Assembly (NCBI RefSeq): GCF_014206975.1
Contig: NZ_JACHOU010000007.1
Location: 62,001-126,000 of the forward strand
Reading direction: 5' to 3'
From: Aminobacter aganoensis
GTDB lineage: Bacteria; Pseudomonadota; Alphaproteobacteria; Rhizobiales; Rhizobiaceae
DNA: 64,000 nucleotides
Made by a program: the position numbers and the translations under genes. Shown in pieces: positions 18,074 to 27,231 of this stretch (position 1 is its first letter; every line of letters begins with the position of its first letter). The notes beneath the pieces were generated by a model. That model did no database searches and was not told where the DNA came from. It saw nothing but the letters and a program-made list of their open reading frames with translations.

Positions 18074-19099
18074 ATGCCGCAGACAAAGACAGAAACGGTC
18101 ACGCTCAGCCTCGACGAAGCCCGCGCGCTCTGCATTTCGGCCGCCATCGGCGCCGGCGCCAGCGAGGAGACGGCGCAGTCGATCGCGCTCGCCGCAGTCG
18201 CCGCCGAAGCCGACGGCCAGGCAAGCGTCGGCCTGTCCCACTATGTCGACTATCTCGAGGCGCTCGAGGCCGGGCGCATCGACGGCAAGGCCGAACCGGT
18301 CATCGCCCGGCCGGCGCTGGCGATCTACCTGTCCGACGGACAAGGGGGCGCGGCCCATAACGGCTTCGACCGCAACTTCGACGAGATCGCCAAGGCGGCG
18401 CGGCTGTTCGGCGTCACCGTCTTTGCGCAGAAGAACGCCTATACCTGCGGTTCGCTCGGCTATTTCACCGGCCGCCTCGCCGAGGCCGGCCTTGTCGCCC
18501 TCGCCGCCACCAACGGACCGGCACTCGTTGCCGGCTCCGGCTCCACCAAGCCGGTGTTCTGCACCAATCCGATCTCGCTCGCGGCTCCCACGGCCGACGG
18601 CCCGCCGCTGATCATCGACCAGTCCTCCAGCGCCACCGCCTTCGTCAATGTGCGCAAGGCGGCCGTGACCGGGGAGGAAATCCCCGAGGGCTGGGCGCTT
18701 GACGCCAGGGGCAAGCCCACCACCGACGCCAAGAAGGCGATGAAAGGCGTGCTGCTCGCTTTCGGCGGGGCGCGCGGGGCCAACATCGCGCTAATGGTCG
18801 AAGTGCTTGCCGCCGGCATTTCGGGTGCCAACTGGTCGATCGACGCGCCGTCGATCACGGCGGGCGACCAGACACCCGGCGCCGGCCTGTTCATCGTCGC
18901 CCTCGACCCCAAGCTGTTCGATCCCGGCTTCGAGGCGCGCATGCGGGCGCAGCTCGACCGGCTGTCGAGCCAATACCACGTCCACATCCCCGGCCCGGCA
19001 AAGGCTGCGGCGCGCGCCCGTGCGGAGGCCGGCGGCATAGCGATCCCCATAGCCCTGCACGCCCGCATCGCCGAGTTTTCGGCGCGGCAGGCAGGGTGA
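18074..19099 (+). CDS. Ldh_2 family NAD(P)H reductase (Delta1-piperideine-2-carboxylate/pyrroline-2-carboxylate reductase-like)
   Basis: A 341-residue member of the malate/L-lactate dehydrogenase-like fold, which is not a Rossmann enzyme. The N-terminal region has SVGLSHYVDYL, where H is the expected catalytic residue. Nucleotide-binding segments are GSGSTKPVFCTNPIS and the DQSSSATAF region. Members reduce cyclic imino acids from lysine or ornithine (DpkA), hydroxyprolines, or sulfolactate and ureidoglycolate. Being last in a basic amino-acid ABC operon favours an imine or 2-oxoacid from lysine, ornithine or arginine. The exact substrate cannot be fixed. Confidence 0.82.
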   Translation: MPQTKTETVTLSLDEARALCISAAIGAGASEETAQSIALAAVAAEADGQASVGLSHYVDYLEALEAGRIDGKAEPVIARPALAIYLSDGQGGAAHNGFDRNFDEIAKAARLFGVTVFAQKNAYTCGSLGYFTGRLAEAGLVALAATNGPALVAGSGSTKPVFCTNPISLAAPTADGPPLIIDQSSSATAFVNVRKAAVTGEEIPEGWALDARGKPTTDAKKAMKGVLLAFGGARGANIALMVEVLAAGISGANWSIDAPSITAGDQTPGAGLFIVALDPKLFDPGFEARMRAQLDRLSSQYHVHIPGPAKAAARARAEAGGIAIPIALHARIAEFSARQAG

Positions 19100-19432
19100 G
19101 CGGGAGCGTTCTCGGTTCCGCTTGACCGTTGGGAACGCGAAGCCTGGACCGCAGCAGCGGTGTCACCGTCACGGCATGGCAACTGTGTTCATGCCGTGAT
19201 TTCTCCGGTGCTCCGGTGGTTCCGAACCACGCCTCGGAACACCCCGCGAAACTCCCGCGAAAATAATTCGAACTCCCTGTGAACCTTTCCCGCCGCCGCC
19301 GCGACCCAGTCATGTCCAGGGCGAGGTGAGCTCGCCAGATCAACCGGGGGGAACCCAAACCGAAGATCGTTCCGACGTGGAAGCCAGAGCGTTTCCGCGA
19401 CCCCGAAACGCAACCTCGAAAGGGAAATGACC
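19100..19432. other. Intergenic region with terminator-like hairpin
   Basis: 333 bp without a supported gene. A 10-bp perfect inverted repeat TCACGGCATG / CATGCCGTGA (19169-19199) probably ends the ABC operon though it lacks a T run. A second dyad GTGGTTCCGAACCAC lies near 19214-19228. The last 100 bp must hold the promoter of the small secreted protein gene, but I cannot identify its elements. Confidence 0.5.
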
Positions 19433-19813
19433 ATGAAAGCCAAGATCACCATCCTGACCGCCGTTCTGCTGCTTGCCGGCGCCATCGGCAGCGCCAATGC
19501 CGCAAGCTTCTCGGCCGGGTCGGGCGGCGGCGACCGTCCGTCGGGTCCGAGCGACATCTCCGACGCACCGGGCGGCAACGGCCCTTCGGGCCCCGGCGGC
19601 TTCTCCGACAAGCCGGGCAACGACAAGCCGTCCGGCCCGAGCGGCAAGGCTTCGTCGGGCAATGGCGGCGCCACGGAAGACAAGTACTGCAAGAACGGCT
19701 CGAGCAAGTTCCCGGATTGCAACACCAAGTTCATCCAGGACTGCAAGGCCGCAGGTGGCAACATGTCGGGCCAGCAGGGTTGGGGTGGCAAGACTTGCCG
19801 GGAACCCTCCTGA
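19433..19813 (+). CDS. Small secreted Gly/Ser/Pro-rich protein of unknown function
   Basis: A 126-residue exported protein. A clean signal peptide ends at GSANA (about 22). The mature part has a low-complexity middle with repeated PSGPS, GPSGPGGFSDKPG and similar units. The C-terminal 45 residues hold four cysteines (KYCKNG, PDCNT, QDCKA, KTCRE), suggesting two disulphides. No family is recognised. I chose ATG 19433 because AGGGA lies at the right distance; ATG 19427 is too close to it. It stands alone and is followed by a palindromic repeat and a terminator. Confidence 0.75.
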   Translation: MKAKITILTAVLLLAGAIGSANAASFSAGSGGGDRPSGPSDISDAPGGNGPSGPGGFSDKPGNDKPSGPSGKASSGNGGATEDKYCKNGSSKFPDCNTKFIQDCKAAGGNMSGQQGWGGKTCREPS

Positions 19814-19819
19814 TGCCAA

Positions 19820-19864
19820 GGGCATGATCCCGAAAAGTGGTAGCCGGTTTTCGGGATCATGCCC
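19820..19864. repeat. 17-bp perfect inverted repeat (rhizobial intergenic palindrome)
   Basis: GGGCATGATCCCGAAAA and its exact complement flank an 11-nt loop GTGGTAGCCGG. This palindrome type, CATGATCCCGAAAAGTGG...CCGGTTTTCGGGATCATG, is scattered between genes in Mesorhizobium-like genomes. It lies just after the stop of the secreted protein gene. Confidence 0.8.
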
Positions 19865-19919
19865 AGCGAGAAGGCGTCGGCCTCGCTCGAGCGTCGGTCG
19901 CCTGCATTCTGCCATCCGG

Positions 19920-19945
19920 AAAACCCCGCAGTTTGCGGGGTTTTC
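19920..19945 (+). terminator. Rho-independent terminator
   Basis: An 11-bp stem AAAACCCCGCA / TGCGGGGTTTT with a 3-nt loop and a short T tail on the plus strand. It probably ends the transcript of the secreted protein gene. Confidence 0.75.
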
Positions 19946-19963
19946 TGCGCTGGGCTCGACAAT

Positions 19964-19990
19964 GAAAAAGCCCCGCAGGCTTGCGGGGCT
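19964..19990 (-). terminator. Rho-independent terminator of the csbD-like gene
   Basis: A 9-bp stem AGCCCCGCA / TGCGGGGCT followed on the minus strand by TTTTTCATT. It lies 43 bp beyond the csbD-like stop codon and is arranged tail to tail with the terminator at 19920-19945. Confidence 0.8.
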
Positions 19991-20032
19991 CCCGTCTGCC
20001 GCGCCAATGCGGCCATGTTGCTCAAAGACGGT

Positions 20033-20230
20033 TCAGTGGCGCGAAAGCCAGGTGTCGATATCCTTTTCGGCCTCGTCCTGCGCCTGGCCGTAACGGGCTT
20101 GCAGCCTGCCGGCGAGCTCCTTGCGCTTGCCCTTGATGACGTCGAGGTCATCGTCGGTCAGCTTGCCCCACTGGGCCTGAACCTTGCCCTTGAACTGCTC
20201 CCAATTGCCTTCGATCTGGTTCCAATTCAT
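20033..20230 (-). CDS. CsbD family general-stress protein
   Basis: A 65-residue hydrophilic protein with the CsbD signature MNWNQIEGNWEQFKGKVQAQ and WGKLTDDDLDVIKGKRKEL. CsbD-like proteins are abundant under general stress; their molecular role is unknown. The ATG at 20230 follows GGAGAA. The upstream region has an EcfG-type promoter (20282-20306), so general-stress control is expected. Confidence 0.95.
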   Translation of the reverse strand: MNWNQIEGNWEQFKGKVQAQWGKLTDDDLDVIKGKRKELAGRLQARYGQAQDEAEKDIDTWLSRH

Positions 20231-20281
20231 CGCGTTCTCCTTCTCGGGATTGGCACGACAGGTCCGCCGCACTGGGGGATC

Positions 20282-20306
20282 AACGCCCTTCCGCCGGTCG
20301 AGTTCC
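20282..20306 (-). promoter_or_regulatory. EcfG (sigma-EcfG) type promoter of the csbD-like gene
   Basis: On the minus strand GGAAC (20306-20302) and CGTT (20285-20282) are separated by exactly 16 bases. This matches the alphaproteobacterial general-stress consensus GGAAC-N16/17-CGTT. The -10 element lies 51 bp before the csbD-like ATG. Confidence 0.75.
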
Positions 20307-20432
20307 CAAATTTTGTCAAACATGAGCAGGTCAATCATCTTTCATTCAATCCTTGTTGACTTGACCGTGACGGCGCCTTTGCGGCGTTGGTGCATTGCAA
20401 CATTTTTTGAGCAGAGCCCCGCAAACGGAGAC

Positions 20433-20891
20433 ATGTCCTTGACCCTGACGACCGAAACATCCGGCCGCCGACTTTTCATTCCCGCGCTTCGCGGAATTTA
20501 TTCGAGCCTGCATGACTCCGCCGAAACGATCGTGCGCATCGTCGCCGGCCTTGCGCTTGTCGCCCATGGCGCCGGCAAGATTGCCGACCCGTTCGGCGCG
20601 GCGGAAATGGTCCAGAGCCTCGGCTTCTACCCCGGCGCCTTCTGGTCGCTGCTTTTGTCCTGCACCGAGTTCTTCGGCGGCATCCTGATCGCCATCGGCC
20701 TGTTCACACGGCCTGCCGCGCTTGCCGCGACGGTCGTGCTGGCGGTCGCCGCCTGGTACCACTGGGTCACCCTGGGCCAGGGCTACCTGATGGCCGAGAA
20801 GGCGATCATCTGGGCCGCGGTCTGCCTGTTCTTCGCCATTCGCGGCGGCAACCGCCACTCGGTCGACGCCCGCATCGGCCGCGAATTCTAG
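20433..20891 (+). CDS. DoxX family membrane protein
   Basis: A 152-residue protein with four predicted membrane segments (VRIVAGLALVAHGAGK, FWSLLLSCTEFFGGILIAIG, AALAATVVLAVAAWYHW, KAIIWAAVCLFFAI). This is the DoxX/DoxD/SURF4-like pattern with the HGAGK and EFFGG motifs. Function is poorly known; related proteins are linked to redox stress. CGGAG precedes the ATG at 20433. It is divergent from the csbD-like gene. Confidence 0.88.
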   Translation: MSLTLTTETSGRRLFIPALRGIYSSLHDSAETIVRIVAGLALVAHGAGKIADPFGAAEMVQSLGFYPGAFWSLLLSCTEFFGGILIAIGLFTRPAALAATVVLAVAAWYHWVTLGQGYLMAEKAIIWAAVCLFFAIRGGNRHSVDARIGREF

Positions 20892-21030
20892 AACCTGCCT
20901 CCCAAGGCAAGCCACAAGCCCGCGCCAGATCGGCGCGGGCCGCTCCGCATGCAGCCTCGATGATTGCCTTTTCCGCGAAACGGGCTAAGAACGGCGACGT
21001 CCCTGCCCCTTTTGGCGACCGGAGCCAGCG

Positions 21031-22005
21031 ATGACCGAAATTCTGCAGACCCCGCAACTCGTGACCGTATTCGGCGGCTCCGGCTTCCTCGGCCGCCATG
21101 TCGTGCGGGCGCTGGCCAAGCGCGGGTACCTGGTGCGGGTCGCCTGCCGCCGCCCCGACCTCGCCTTCCACCTGCAGCCGCTCGGCAATGTCGGCCAGAT
21201 CCAGCCGGTGCAGGCCAATCTGCGCGTGCGCTGGTCGGTCGACCGCGCCGTCCAGGGCGCATCGCACGTCGTCAATCTCGTCGGCATCCTGCATGAAGGC
21301 GGCCGCCAGCGTTTCTCCACGGTCCAGGAATTCGGTGCCCGGGCCGTGGCCGAGGCCGCACGCGCGGTCGGCGCTTCGCTGACCCATGTCTCGGCGCTCG
21401 GCGCCGGCGAAACCTCGCATGCGACCTACGCCCAGACCAAGGCGCGCGGCGAAAAGGCCGTTCTGGCGACCGTTCCCGAGGCGGTGATCTACCGCCCGTC
21501 GATCGTCTTCGGCCCCGAGGACCAGTTCTTCAACCGCTTCGCCAACATGGCGCGCTTCTCGCCGTTCCTGCCGCTGATCGGCGGCGGCGAAACCCGCTTC
21601 CAGCCGATCTATGTCGGCGACGTCGCCGAGGCCATCGCGCGCGCCGTCGACGGCAAGGTCAAGGGCGGCACCATCTATGAGCTCGGCGGCCCGCAGGTGC
21701 TGAGCTTCAAGCAGTGCATGGAGCAGATGCTCGAGGTCATCGACCGCAAGCGCAGCCTGGTGGCGGTGCCGTGGTGGGCTGCCAACCTGCAGGCCTCGAT
21801 CCTCGGCCTGCTGCCTAACCCGCTGCTGACCAAGGACCAGGTCACGCTGCTGCGCTCCGACAATGTCGTGTCGAAGGCGGCGCAGGACGAAGGCCGCACC
21901 ATCGCGGCCATCGGCATCGCGCCCAAGACCACGGCGTCGATCCTGCCGAGCTACCTCTGGCGCTACCGCGCCGCCGGCCAGTTCACCCGCCGCACGGAAG
22001 CCTGA
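21031..22005 (+). CDS. NDUFA9-like NAD(P)-binding protein (complex I associated, extended SDR)
   Basis: A 324-residue atypical extended SDR. The nucleotide loop is VFGGSGFLGRHVVRALAKRG, and the family features HVSALGAG, YAQTKARGEKAV and YRPSIVFGPEDQFFNRFA are present. It is the bacterial counterpart of the mitochondrial complex I subunit NDUFA9 or a ubiquinone-related accessory protein; a catalytic role is not established. It is a single gene, with an 8-bp stem GAGGGCGC/GCGCCCTC six bases after its stop. Confidence 0.85.
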   Translation: MTEILQTPQLVTVFGGSGFLGRHVVRALAKRGYLVRVACRRPDLAFHLQPLGNVGQIQPVQANLRVRWSVDRAVQGASHVVNLVGILHEGGRQRFSTVQEFGARAVAEAARAVGASLTHVSALGAGETSHATYAQTKARGEKAVLATVPEAVIYRPSIVFGPEDQFFNRFANMARFSPFLPLIGGGETRFQPIYVGDVAEAIARAVDGKVKGGTIYELGGPQVLSFKQCMEQMLEVIDRKRSLVAVPWWAANLQASILGLLPNPLLTKDQVTLLRSDNVVSKAAQDEGRTIAAIGIAPKTTASILPSYLWRYRAAGQFTRRTEA

Positions 22006-22011
22006 CCGGCC

Positions 22012-22031
22012 GAGGGCGCACAGGCGCCCTC
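22012..22031 (+). terminator. Terminator-like hairpin after the NDUFA9-like gene
   Basis: An 8-bp stem GAGGGCGC / GCGCCCTC with an ACAG loop, directly after the stop codon. There is no T run, so termination strength is uncertain. Confidence 0.45.
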
Positions 22032-22212
22032 ACCAGAAATTTCAGCAAGCGCCTCATCGGTCGCAGCGCACGGCCCGTTGAGTCACGGGGTGAGTGGCCG
22101 CGGCCGAATACCCGCCACGATGGCTTCTCCAAGCGTGAGCCCGCTCGAATGAGCGCCAGAGGCGCGTAATAGCGCATCAGGTGGCCGGCAAAGTGGAGTC
22201 GGCGACCGGTTC

Positions 22213-23019
22213 TCAGCCCCAGACCGTCAGCGCGATCAGGCCAATGCCACCGACGATCAGGCGCCACCAGCCGAACAGCGAATAGCCGTTGCGCGAGACG
22301 TAATCGAGCAGGTGGCGCACCACCAGCAGCGCCATGACGAAGGCCGCGATGAAACCGACGCCGATGACGGGCAGGTCGGCCACTGAAAGGATGTCGCGGT
22401 TCTTGTAGAGGTCATAGGCAAAGGCGCCCGCCATGGTCGGCATGGCGAGGAAGAAGGAGAATTCGGCGGCCGCGCGCTTCTCCACCCCCATCAGCAGCGA
22501 ACCGACGATGGTCGCGCCCGAGCGCGAAGTGCCGGGGATCATCGCCAGGCACTGGAACAGGCCGATCTTGAGATAGACCGAGAACGGAAAGTTGGTGACG
22601 TCGCCATAGCGCGGCTTGAGGTCGAGCTTGTCGAGCAGCAGCAGCACGAAGCCGCCGAGGATCAGCATGACGCAGATCAGCCGCGGCGATTCGAACAGCA
22701 CCGTCTTGATGAAGCCATGCGCAAACGCGCCGATCAATGCGGCCGGCAGGAATGCAATCAGGATGCCGGCAACGAAACGCTGCGTCTGAGGGTCGCGCGG
22801 CAGGTCGACCAGCATTCGCCACAGCCGGGCCCAGTAGACCGACAGGATGGCCAGGATGGCGCCGAGCTGGATCAGGATCTCGAAGGTCTTGCCGGTCGAG
22901 TTGAAGCCGAGGAAATGCCCGGCAAGCAGGATATGGCCAGTCGAGGAGACCGGGATGAATTCGGTGAGCCCCTCGAGCAGGCCGAGCAGCAGCGCGTCGA
23001 TGATAGTCTGGCTTTCCAT
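22213..23019 (-). CDS. uppP: Undecaprenyl-diphosphate phosphatase (BacA/UppP)
   Basis: Integral membrane enzyme that dephosphorylates C55-PP to recycle the lipid carrier for peptidoglycan and polysaccharide synthesis. The 268-residue protein has the two active-site regions [14 protein letters not shown] and PGTSRSGAT and about eight membrane segments. ATG 23019 ([17 protein letters not shown]) has GGGGA upstream; ATG 23043 would add eight residues. Its activity also gives basal bacitracin tolerance in other bacteria. It is a single gene. Confidence 0.95.
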   Translation of the reverse strand: MESQTIIDALLLGLLEGLTEFIPVSSTGHILLAGHFLGFNSTGKTFEILIQLGAILAILSVYWARLWRMLVDLPRDPQTQRFVAGILIAFLPAALIGAFAHGFIKTVLFESPRLICVMLILGGFVLLLLDKLDLKPRYGDVTNFPFSVYLKIGLFQCLAMIPGTSRSGATIVGSLLMGVEKRAAAEFSFFLAMPTMAGAFAYDLYKNRDILSVADLPVIGVGFIAAFVMALLVVRHLLDYVSRNGYSLFGWWRLIVGGIGLIALTVWG

Positions 23020-23179
23020 TCCAGTCCCCGCGGGATCGTTCATTCGCGATTGCTTGTCATGGGGCAGAACTCACCCTATAGGTCGGGTCGCCCGAGAGCC
23101 CGGTGCGCCGGGCCCAGAAGCTCTAGCGGCGCGGCCGGCGATTCGCCAGAGCGCCATCGATCACGAATTTCGCAGGACC

Positions 23180-23872
23180 ATGCTGACTCTTTTCCACCAC
23201 CCGATGTTCGCCACATGCCGCTTCGTCCGCCTGGCGTTCGGCGAATATGGCGAGGAGCTGGCCCTGATCGAGGAAAAGCCGTGGGCGCGGCGCAAGGAAT
23301 TCCTGTCGCTCAATCCGGCCGGCACGCTGCCAGTGCTGCTGGCCGAGGGCGACGTGCCGATCGTCGGCGCGATGATCATCTCGGAATATATCGACGAGAC
23401 CCGCGGCGTGCTGAAGCGCGAGCGCCGGCTGTTTGCCGAAGACCCGATGGAACGCGCCGAGATCCGCCGCCTCACCGACTGGTACCTGACCAAGACCGAG
23501 AGCGAAGTGACCCGGCATCTGGTGCGCGAACGCGTGCTGAAGCCGCATATGCCCGAGGCCGCCGGCGGCGGCTCGCCCGATTCGGCGGCGATCCGTGCGG
23601 CACGCGCCAATATCCGCCAGCACATGAAATACACCAACTGGCTGGCCGGCACCCGCCACTGGCTCGCCGGCACGCGCATCACCTATGCCGACCTTGCCGC
23701 CGCAGCCGCGCTGTCGGTGCTCGACTATCTCGGCGAAATCGACTGGCGCGAACACGCCTCGGCGCGCGAATGGTACACCCGGGTCAAGTCGCGGCCGTCC
23801 TTCCGGCCGCTGCTCGGAGACCGGGTGCGCGGCCTGGGCCCGGCATCGCATTATGCGGACCTCGATTTCTGA
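23180..23872 (+). CDS. Glutathione S-transferase family protein
   Basis: A 230-residue protein with a thioredoxin-like N-terminal domain ([20 protein letters not shown] to [10 protein letters not shown]) and an all-helical C-terminal domain (about 90-220). The FATCR segment near residue 11 replaces the usual catalytic Ser/Tyr/Cys region; C13 is a candidate. The substrate is unknown. The stop lies 20 bp inside queG, so the two are translationally linked. Confidence 0.87.
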   Translation: MLTLFHHPMFATCRFVRLAFGEYGEELALIEEKPWARRKEFLSLNPAGTLPVLLAEGDVPIVGAMIISEYIDETRGVLKRERRLFAEDPMERAEIRRLTDWYLTKTESEVTRHLVRERVLKPHMPEAAGGGSPDSAAIRAARANIRQHMKYTNWLAGTRHWLAGTRITYADLAAAAALSVLDYLGEIDWREHASAREWYTRVKSRPSFRPLLGDRVRGLGPASHYADLDF

Positions 23873-25016
23873 TACGGCGCTGCGCCAGCTGATCGAGCGC
23901 GAAGCGAAACGCGCCGGCTTTGCCGCAGTTGCGGTGACGCGACCGGACGCGATCCCGCTCGCCCCCGCCCGCCTTGCCCAGTTCGTCGAGGAAGGCCTGC
24001 ACGGCTCGATGGGCTGGATGGCCGAGACGCTGGAGCGCCGCGCCGAACCCTCCGTGCTGTGGCCCGAGGTGCGCTCGATCATCGTGCTCGCCATGAACTA
24101 CGGGCCCGACACCGATCCGCGCGACCTGCAGGCCATGCCCGACCGTGCCGCGATCTCGGTCTATGCCCGCAACCGCGACTATCATGACGTCATGAAAGGC
24201 CGGCTCAAGGAGATCGCCGGCAAGATCGTCGCCCGCGCCGGCGGCGACGTGAAGGTGTTCGTCGACACCGCCCCGGTGATGGAAAAGCCGCTGGCCGAGG
24301 CCGCCGGGCTCGGCTGGCAGGGCAAGCACACCAATCTCGTCAGCCGCGAGTTCGGCTCCTGGCTGTTCCTGGGCACGATCTTCACCACCGCCGAGCTCGT
24401 CCCCGACGAGGCCGAGGCCGATCATTGCGGCTCGTGCCGCGCCTGCCTCGACGCCTGCCCAACGGACGCCTTCCCCGCGCCCTACCGGATCGATGCGCGG
24501 CGCTGCATCTCCTACCTGACCATCGAGAACAAGGGGCCGATCCCGATCGAGTTCCGCGAGCGGATCGGTAACCGCATCTATGGCTGCGACGACTGCCTTG
24601 CCGCCTGCCCGTGGAACAAGTTTGCCCAGTCGGCCTCGGAAGCGAAGCTTGCGGCCCGCGACGACCTGCGCCAGCCGCGCCTCGCCGACCTGCTCCAACT
24701 CGACGACGCAGCCTTCCGCAGCTTCTTTTCCGGTTCCCCGGTCAAGCGCATCGGCCGCGAACGCTTCATCCGCAACGTGCTGATCGCAGCCGGCAACTCG
24801 GCCGACAGCGCGCTGGGCTGGCCATGCCGGGCGCTGCTGTCCGACGCCGCGCCACTGGTCAGGGGAGCTGCCGTCTGGGCGCTGTCGCGGCTCGTTACGC
24901 CGGAAGCGTTTTCGGCCCTTGCGCTTGAAGCGCTGAAAGCCGAAACCGAACAAGACGTGATTGCCGAATGGCAGGCGGCGCTCACGCAGGCTGAACCCGC
25001 ACGGACGCAGGCATGA
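23853..25016 (+). CDS. queG: Epoxyqueuosine reductase
   Basis: Last step of queuosine synthesis on tRNA: cobalamin-dependent reduction of epoxyqueuosine. The 387-residue protein has the N-terminal cobalamin-binding region ([34 protein letters not shown]) and two [4Fe-4S] clusters, [12 protein letters not shown] and [14 protein letters not shown]-like repeats follow at the C-terminus. The ATG at 23853 lies inside the end of the GST gene. The stop overlaps the next start (ATGA). Confidence 0.95.
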   Translation: MRTSISDTALRQLIEREAKRAGFAAVAVTRPDAIPLAPARLAQFVEEGLHGSMGWMAETLERRAEPSVLWPEVRSIIVLAMNYGPDTDPRDLQAMPDRAAISVYARNRDYHDVMKGRLKEIAGKIVARAGGDVKVFVDTAPVMEKPLAEAAGLGWQGKHTNLVSREFGSWLFLGTIFTTAELVPDEAEADHCGSCRACLDACPTDAFPAPYRIDARRCISYLTIENKGPIPIEFRERIGNRIYGCDDCLAACPWNKFAQSASEAKLAARDDLRQPRLADLLQLDDAAFRSFFSGSPVKRIGRERFIRNVLIAAGNSADSALGWPCRALLSDAAPLVRGAAVWALSRLVTPEAFSALALEALKAETEQDVIAEWQAALTQAEPARTQA

Positions 25017-25927
25017 CCCAGCAGAACATCTTCATCTTCGGCGCCGGCTATTCCGGCAAGGCATTCGGGCGCGATCGTCCGCAGGGCACCCGTGTCGCCG
25101 GCACGACCCGATCCGCCGGAAAATTTGCCGAGCTCCAAGCCGCAGGCATCGAGCCGTTTCTGTTCGACGGGCACCTGACGCCCGAAATCCGAGCAAAGCT
25201 CGCCGAAACCACGCAGCTGGTGGTGTCGGCAGCGCCCGGTGCCGACGGCGACCCGGTGCTCGACGTCGCCCGCGACGCCATCCTCCACCACATGCCGGCA
25301 CTGCGCTGGATCGGATATCTCTCGACCGTCGGCGTCTATGGCGACTATGGCGGCCAATGGATCGACGAGACCGCCGCCTGCCGGCCCAAGCCAGGCCGTT
25401 CGCAGGCCCGGCTCGACGCCGAACAGGCCTGGCACGACCTTGGCGAAGAGGTCGGGCGCCCGATCGCGATCCTGCGCCTGTCGGGCATCTACGGCCCGGG
25501 ACGCAACGCCTTCGTCAACCTCGAAAACGGTACCGCCAAGCGCCTGATCAAGAAGGACCAGGTGTTCAACCGCATCCATGTCGACGACATCTCGGGTGCG
25601 CTCTGGCATCTGCTCGAGGCGGACCGTGGCGGCATCTACAACGTCACCGACGACGAGCCGGCGCCGCCGCAGGACGTGGTGAGCTATGCCGCCGCGCTGA
25701 TGGGCGTTGCCCCACCCCCCGAAATTGCCTTCGAGACCGCCCAACTTTCGCCCATGGCCCGATCCTTCTATGGCGAGAACAAGCGTGTCGCCAACACCGA
25801 GATTCGGGCCACGGGGTATGAGTTCCGCTTCCCGAACTACCGGACCGCATTCGATCGGATGTGGGCCGAAGGCAGCTGGCGCGGCGAAGGGGAAAACGAC
25901 AAGCGCAGCCCGATCAGGCAAGGCTGA
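25013..25927 (+). CDS. NAD(P)-dependent epimerase/reductase-like protein (YeeZ type)
   Basis: A 304-residue Rossmann protein of the extended SDR group. The N-terminus [14 protein letters not shown] has an NADP-type loop, and [30 protein letters not shown] and [10 protein letters not shown]-like positions follow. The active-site Tyr seems displaced (VYGDYGGQW), as in YeeZ-like proteins. The substrate is unknown. It is coupled to queG by a four-base overlap, forming GST-queG-epimerase. Confidence 0.82.
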   Translation: MTQQNIFIFGAGYSGKAFGRDRPQGTRVAGTTRSAGKFAELQAAGIEPFLFDGHLTPEIRAKLAETTQLVVSAAPGADGDPVLDVARDAILHHMPALRWIGYLSTVGVYGDYGGQWIDETAACRPKPGRSQARLDAEQAWHDLGEEVGRPIAILRLSGIYGPGRNAFVNLENGTAKRLIKKDQVFNRIHVDDISGALWHLLEADRGGIYNVTDDEPAPPQDVVSYAAALMGVAPPPEIAFETAQLSPMARSFYGENKRVANTEIRATGYEFRFPNYRTAFDRMWAEGSWRGEGENDKRSPIRQG

Positions 25928-25973
25928 GCGGGGACGGTCGTGCAGCGAAATGACCGGGTTGCAGGCCCCGGAA

Positions 25974-25990
25974 TTTACCATTCAGTAACC
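25974..25990. promoter_or_regulatory. Imperfect CtrA-like box before mepA
   Basis: TTTACCATTCAGTAACC resembles the TTAA-N7-TTAA CtrA element with one mismatch in each half (TTTA, GTAA). It lies 36 bp before the mepA ATG. Cell-cycle control would suit a peptidoglycan endopeptidase, but the match is weak. Confidence 0.3.
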
Positions 25991-26025
25991 GTGGCGGCCC
26001 AAGCTGGCGGAGAGGACAAAACTCC

Positions 26026-27126
26026 ATGACGGCATTTTTCAGCGGAATTCTGGGCAAGGCGGCGCGGCTCGCCATGGCGATCGCCACCCTCGGCCTTGTC
26101 GGTCTCGACATGCAGGCGGCAAGCGCGGCGGAACTCGCCAAGGACCTGTTCGGCAACAAGAGGCTGCCGGCGGCGGTTGCCGCGCGCTCCTATGGCTTCT
26201 ACTCCAAGGGCTGCTTCTCGGGTGGGATGGCGATCGCCACCGACGGGCCGACCTGGCAGGCCATGCGCCTGTCGCGCAACCGGCGCTGGGGCCATCCCAA
26301 GATGATCGCGCTGATCGAAAAGCTGTCGCGCGAGGCCACCGCCGACGGCTGGCCCGGCCTGCTGATCGGCGACATCTCGCAGCCGCGCGGCGGCCCGATG
26401 CTGACCGGCCACGCCTCGCACCAGATCGGCCTCGACGCCGACATCTGGCTGACGCCGATGCCCGACCGCAGGCTGTCGCCGACCGAGCGCGAGAACATGA
26501 GCGCGATCTCGATGGTCAACGAGAAGACCCACCTGGTCATCGACAAGCGCTGGACGCCGGCGCATGCGCGCCTGATCGAGCGCGCCGCCAGCTATCCCGA
26601 AGTCGAGCGCATCCTGGTCAATCCGGGCATCAAGAAGAAGCTCTGCGAAACCGTCACCGGCGACCGCTCGTGGCTGCGCAAGGTCCGGCCGTTCTGGGGC
26701 CACGACTACCATTTCCACGTCCGCATCGGCTGCCAGGCCGGTTCGAAGGGCTGCAAGGAGCAGGATCCGACGCCGCGCGGCGACGGCTGCGACAAGTCGC
26801 TGGCCTGGTGGTTCACCGAGGAACCATGGCGCCCCGCCACCGGTCCGGCCAAGCCCAAGGCACGCGACATCATGACGATGGCGAGCCTGCCCAAGGAATG
26901 CCGCGCCGTTCTCGATGCGCCCTCGCCCGTCAACGAGGCAGCGGTGACCTACCATGGCAAGGGCGGCGCACCGACCGCGGTCGTCGCGGCACCCTCGCCT
27001 GAAGAACCGGAGGTCGCGGATACGCCCATCATCACCGATGGCGGCACCCCGGCTGCGGCAAACGCTTTTGCGCCCCGGCCTTCGGTCGACATTCCGCTGC
27101 CGCGTCCACGCCCGAAAACGCAGTAA
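26026..27126 (+). CDS. mepA: Penicillin-insensitive murein endopeptidase
   Basis: Periplasmic zinc enzyme that cleaves D-Ala-meso-DAP cross-links in peptidoglycan. The 366-residue precursor has a signal peptide ending near AASAAE (about 30). The LAS-type metal sites are visible in GHASHQIGLDADIWLTPM and FWGHDYHFHVRIGC. Conserved cysteines (CFSG, CETV, CQAG, CKEQ, CDK) may form disulphides. It exceeds the E. coli enzyme by about 90 residues because of a proline- and alanine-rich C-terminal tail after residue 305. Confidence 0.95.
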   Translation: MTAFFSGILGKAARLAMAIATLGLVGLDMQAASAAELAKDLFGNKRLPAAVAARSYGFYSKGCFSGGMAIATDGPTWQAMRLSRNRRWGHPKMIALIEKLSREATADGWPGLLIGDISQPRGGPMLTGHASHQIGLDADIWLTPMPDRRLSPTERENMSAISMVNEKTHLVIDKRWTPAHARLIERAASYPEVERILVNPGIKKKLCETVTGDRSWLRKVRPFWGHDYHFHVRIGCQAGSKGCKEQDPTPRGDGCDKSLAWWFTEEPWRPATGPAKPKARDIMTMASLPKECRAVLDAPSPVNEAAVTYHGKGGAPTAVVAAPSPEEPEVADTPIITDGGTPAAANAFAPRPSVDIPLPRPRPKTQ

Positions 27127-27231
27127 CGCCGAAACTGCAGGCCGATCGCGGCGCCGATGCCTTGGCGCTTCCAAAGAAGCGGAAATCGGTCTATGGATTT
27201 CAACCGATTTAGTTCTTCTGGATGAGCCCGA

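Noticed and set aside
19200-19432. EcfG-type promoter for the small secreted protein
   Set aside because: GGAAC occurs several times, but CGTT never follows after 16 or 17 bases; the closest pair has a 13-base spacer.
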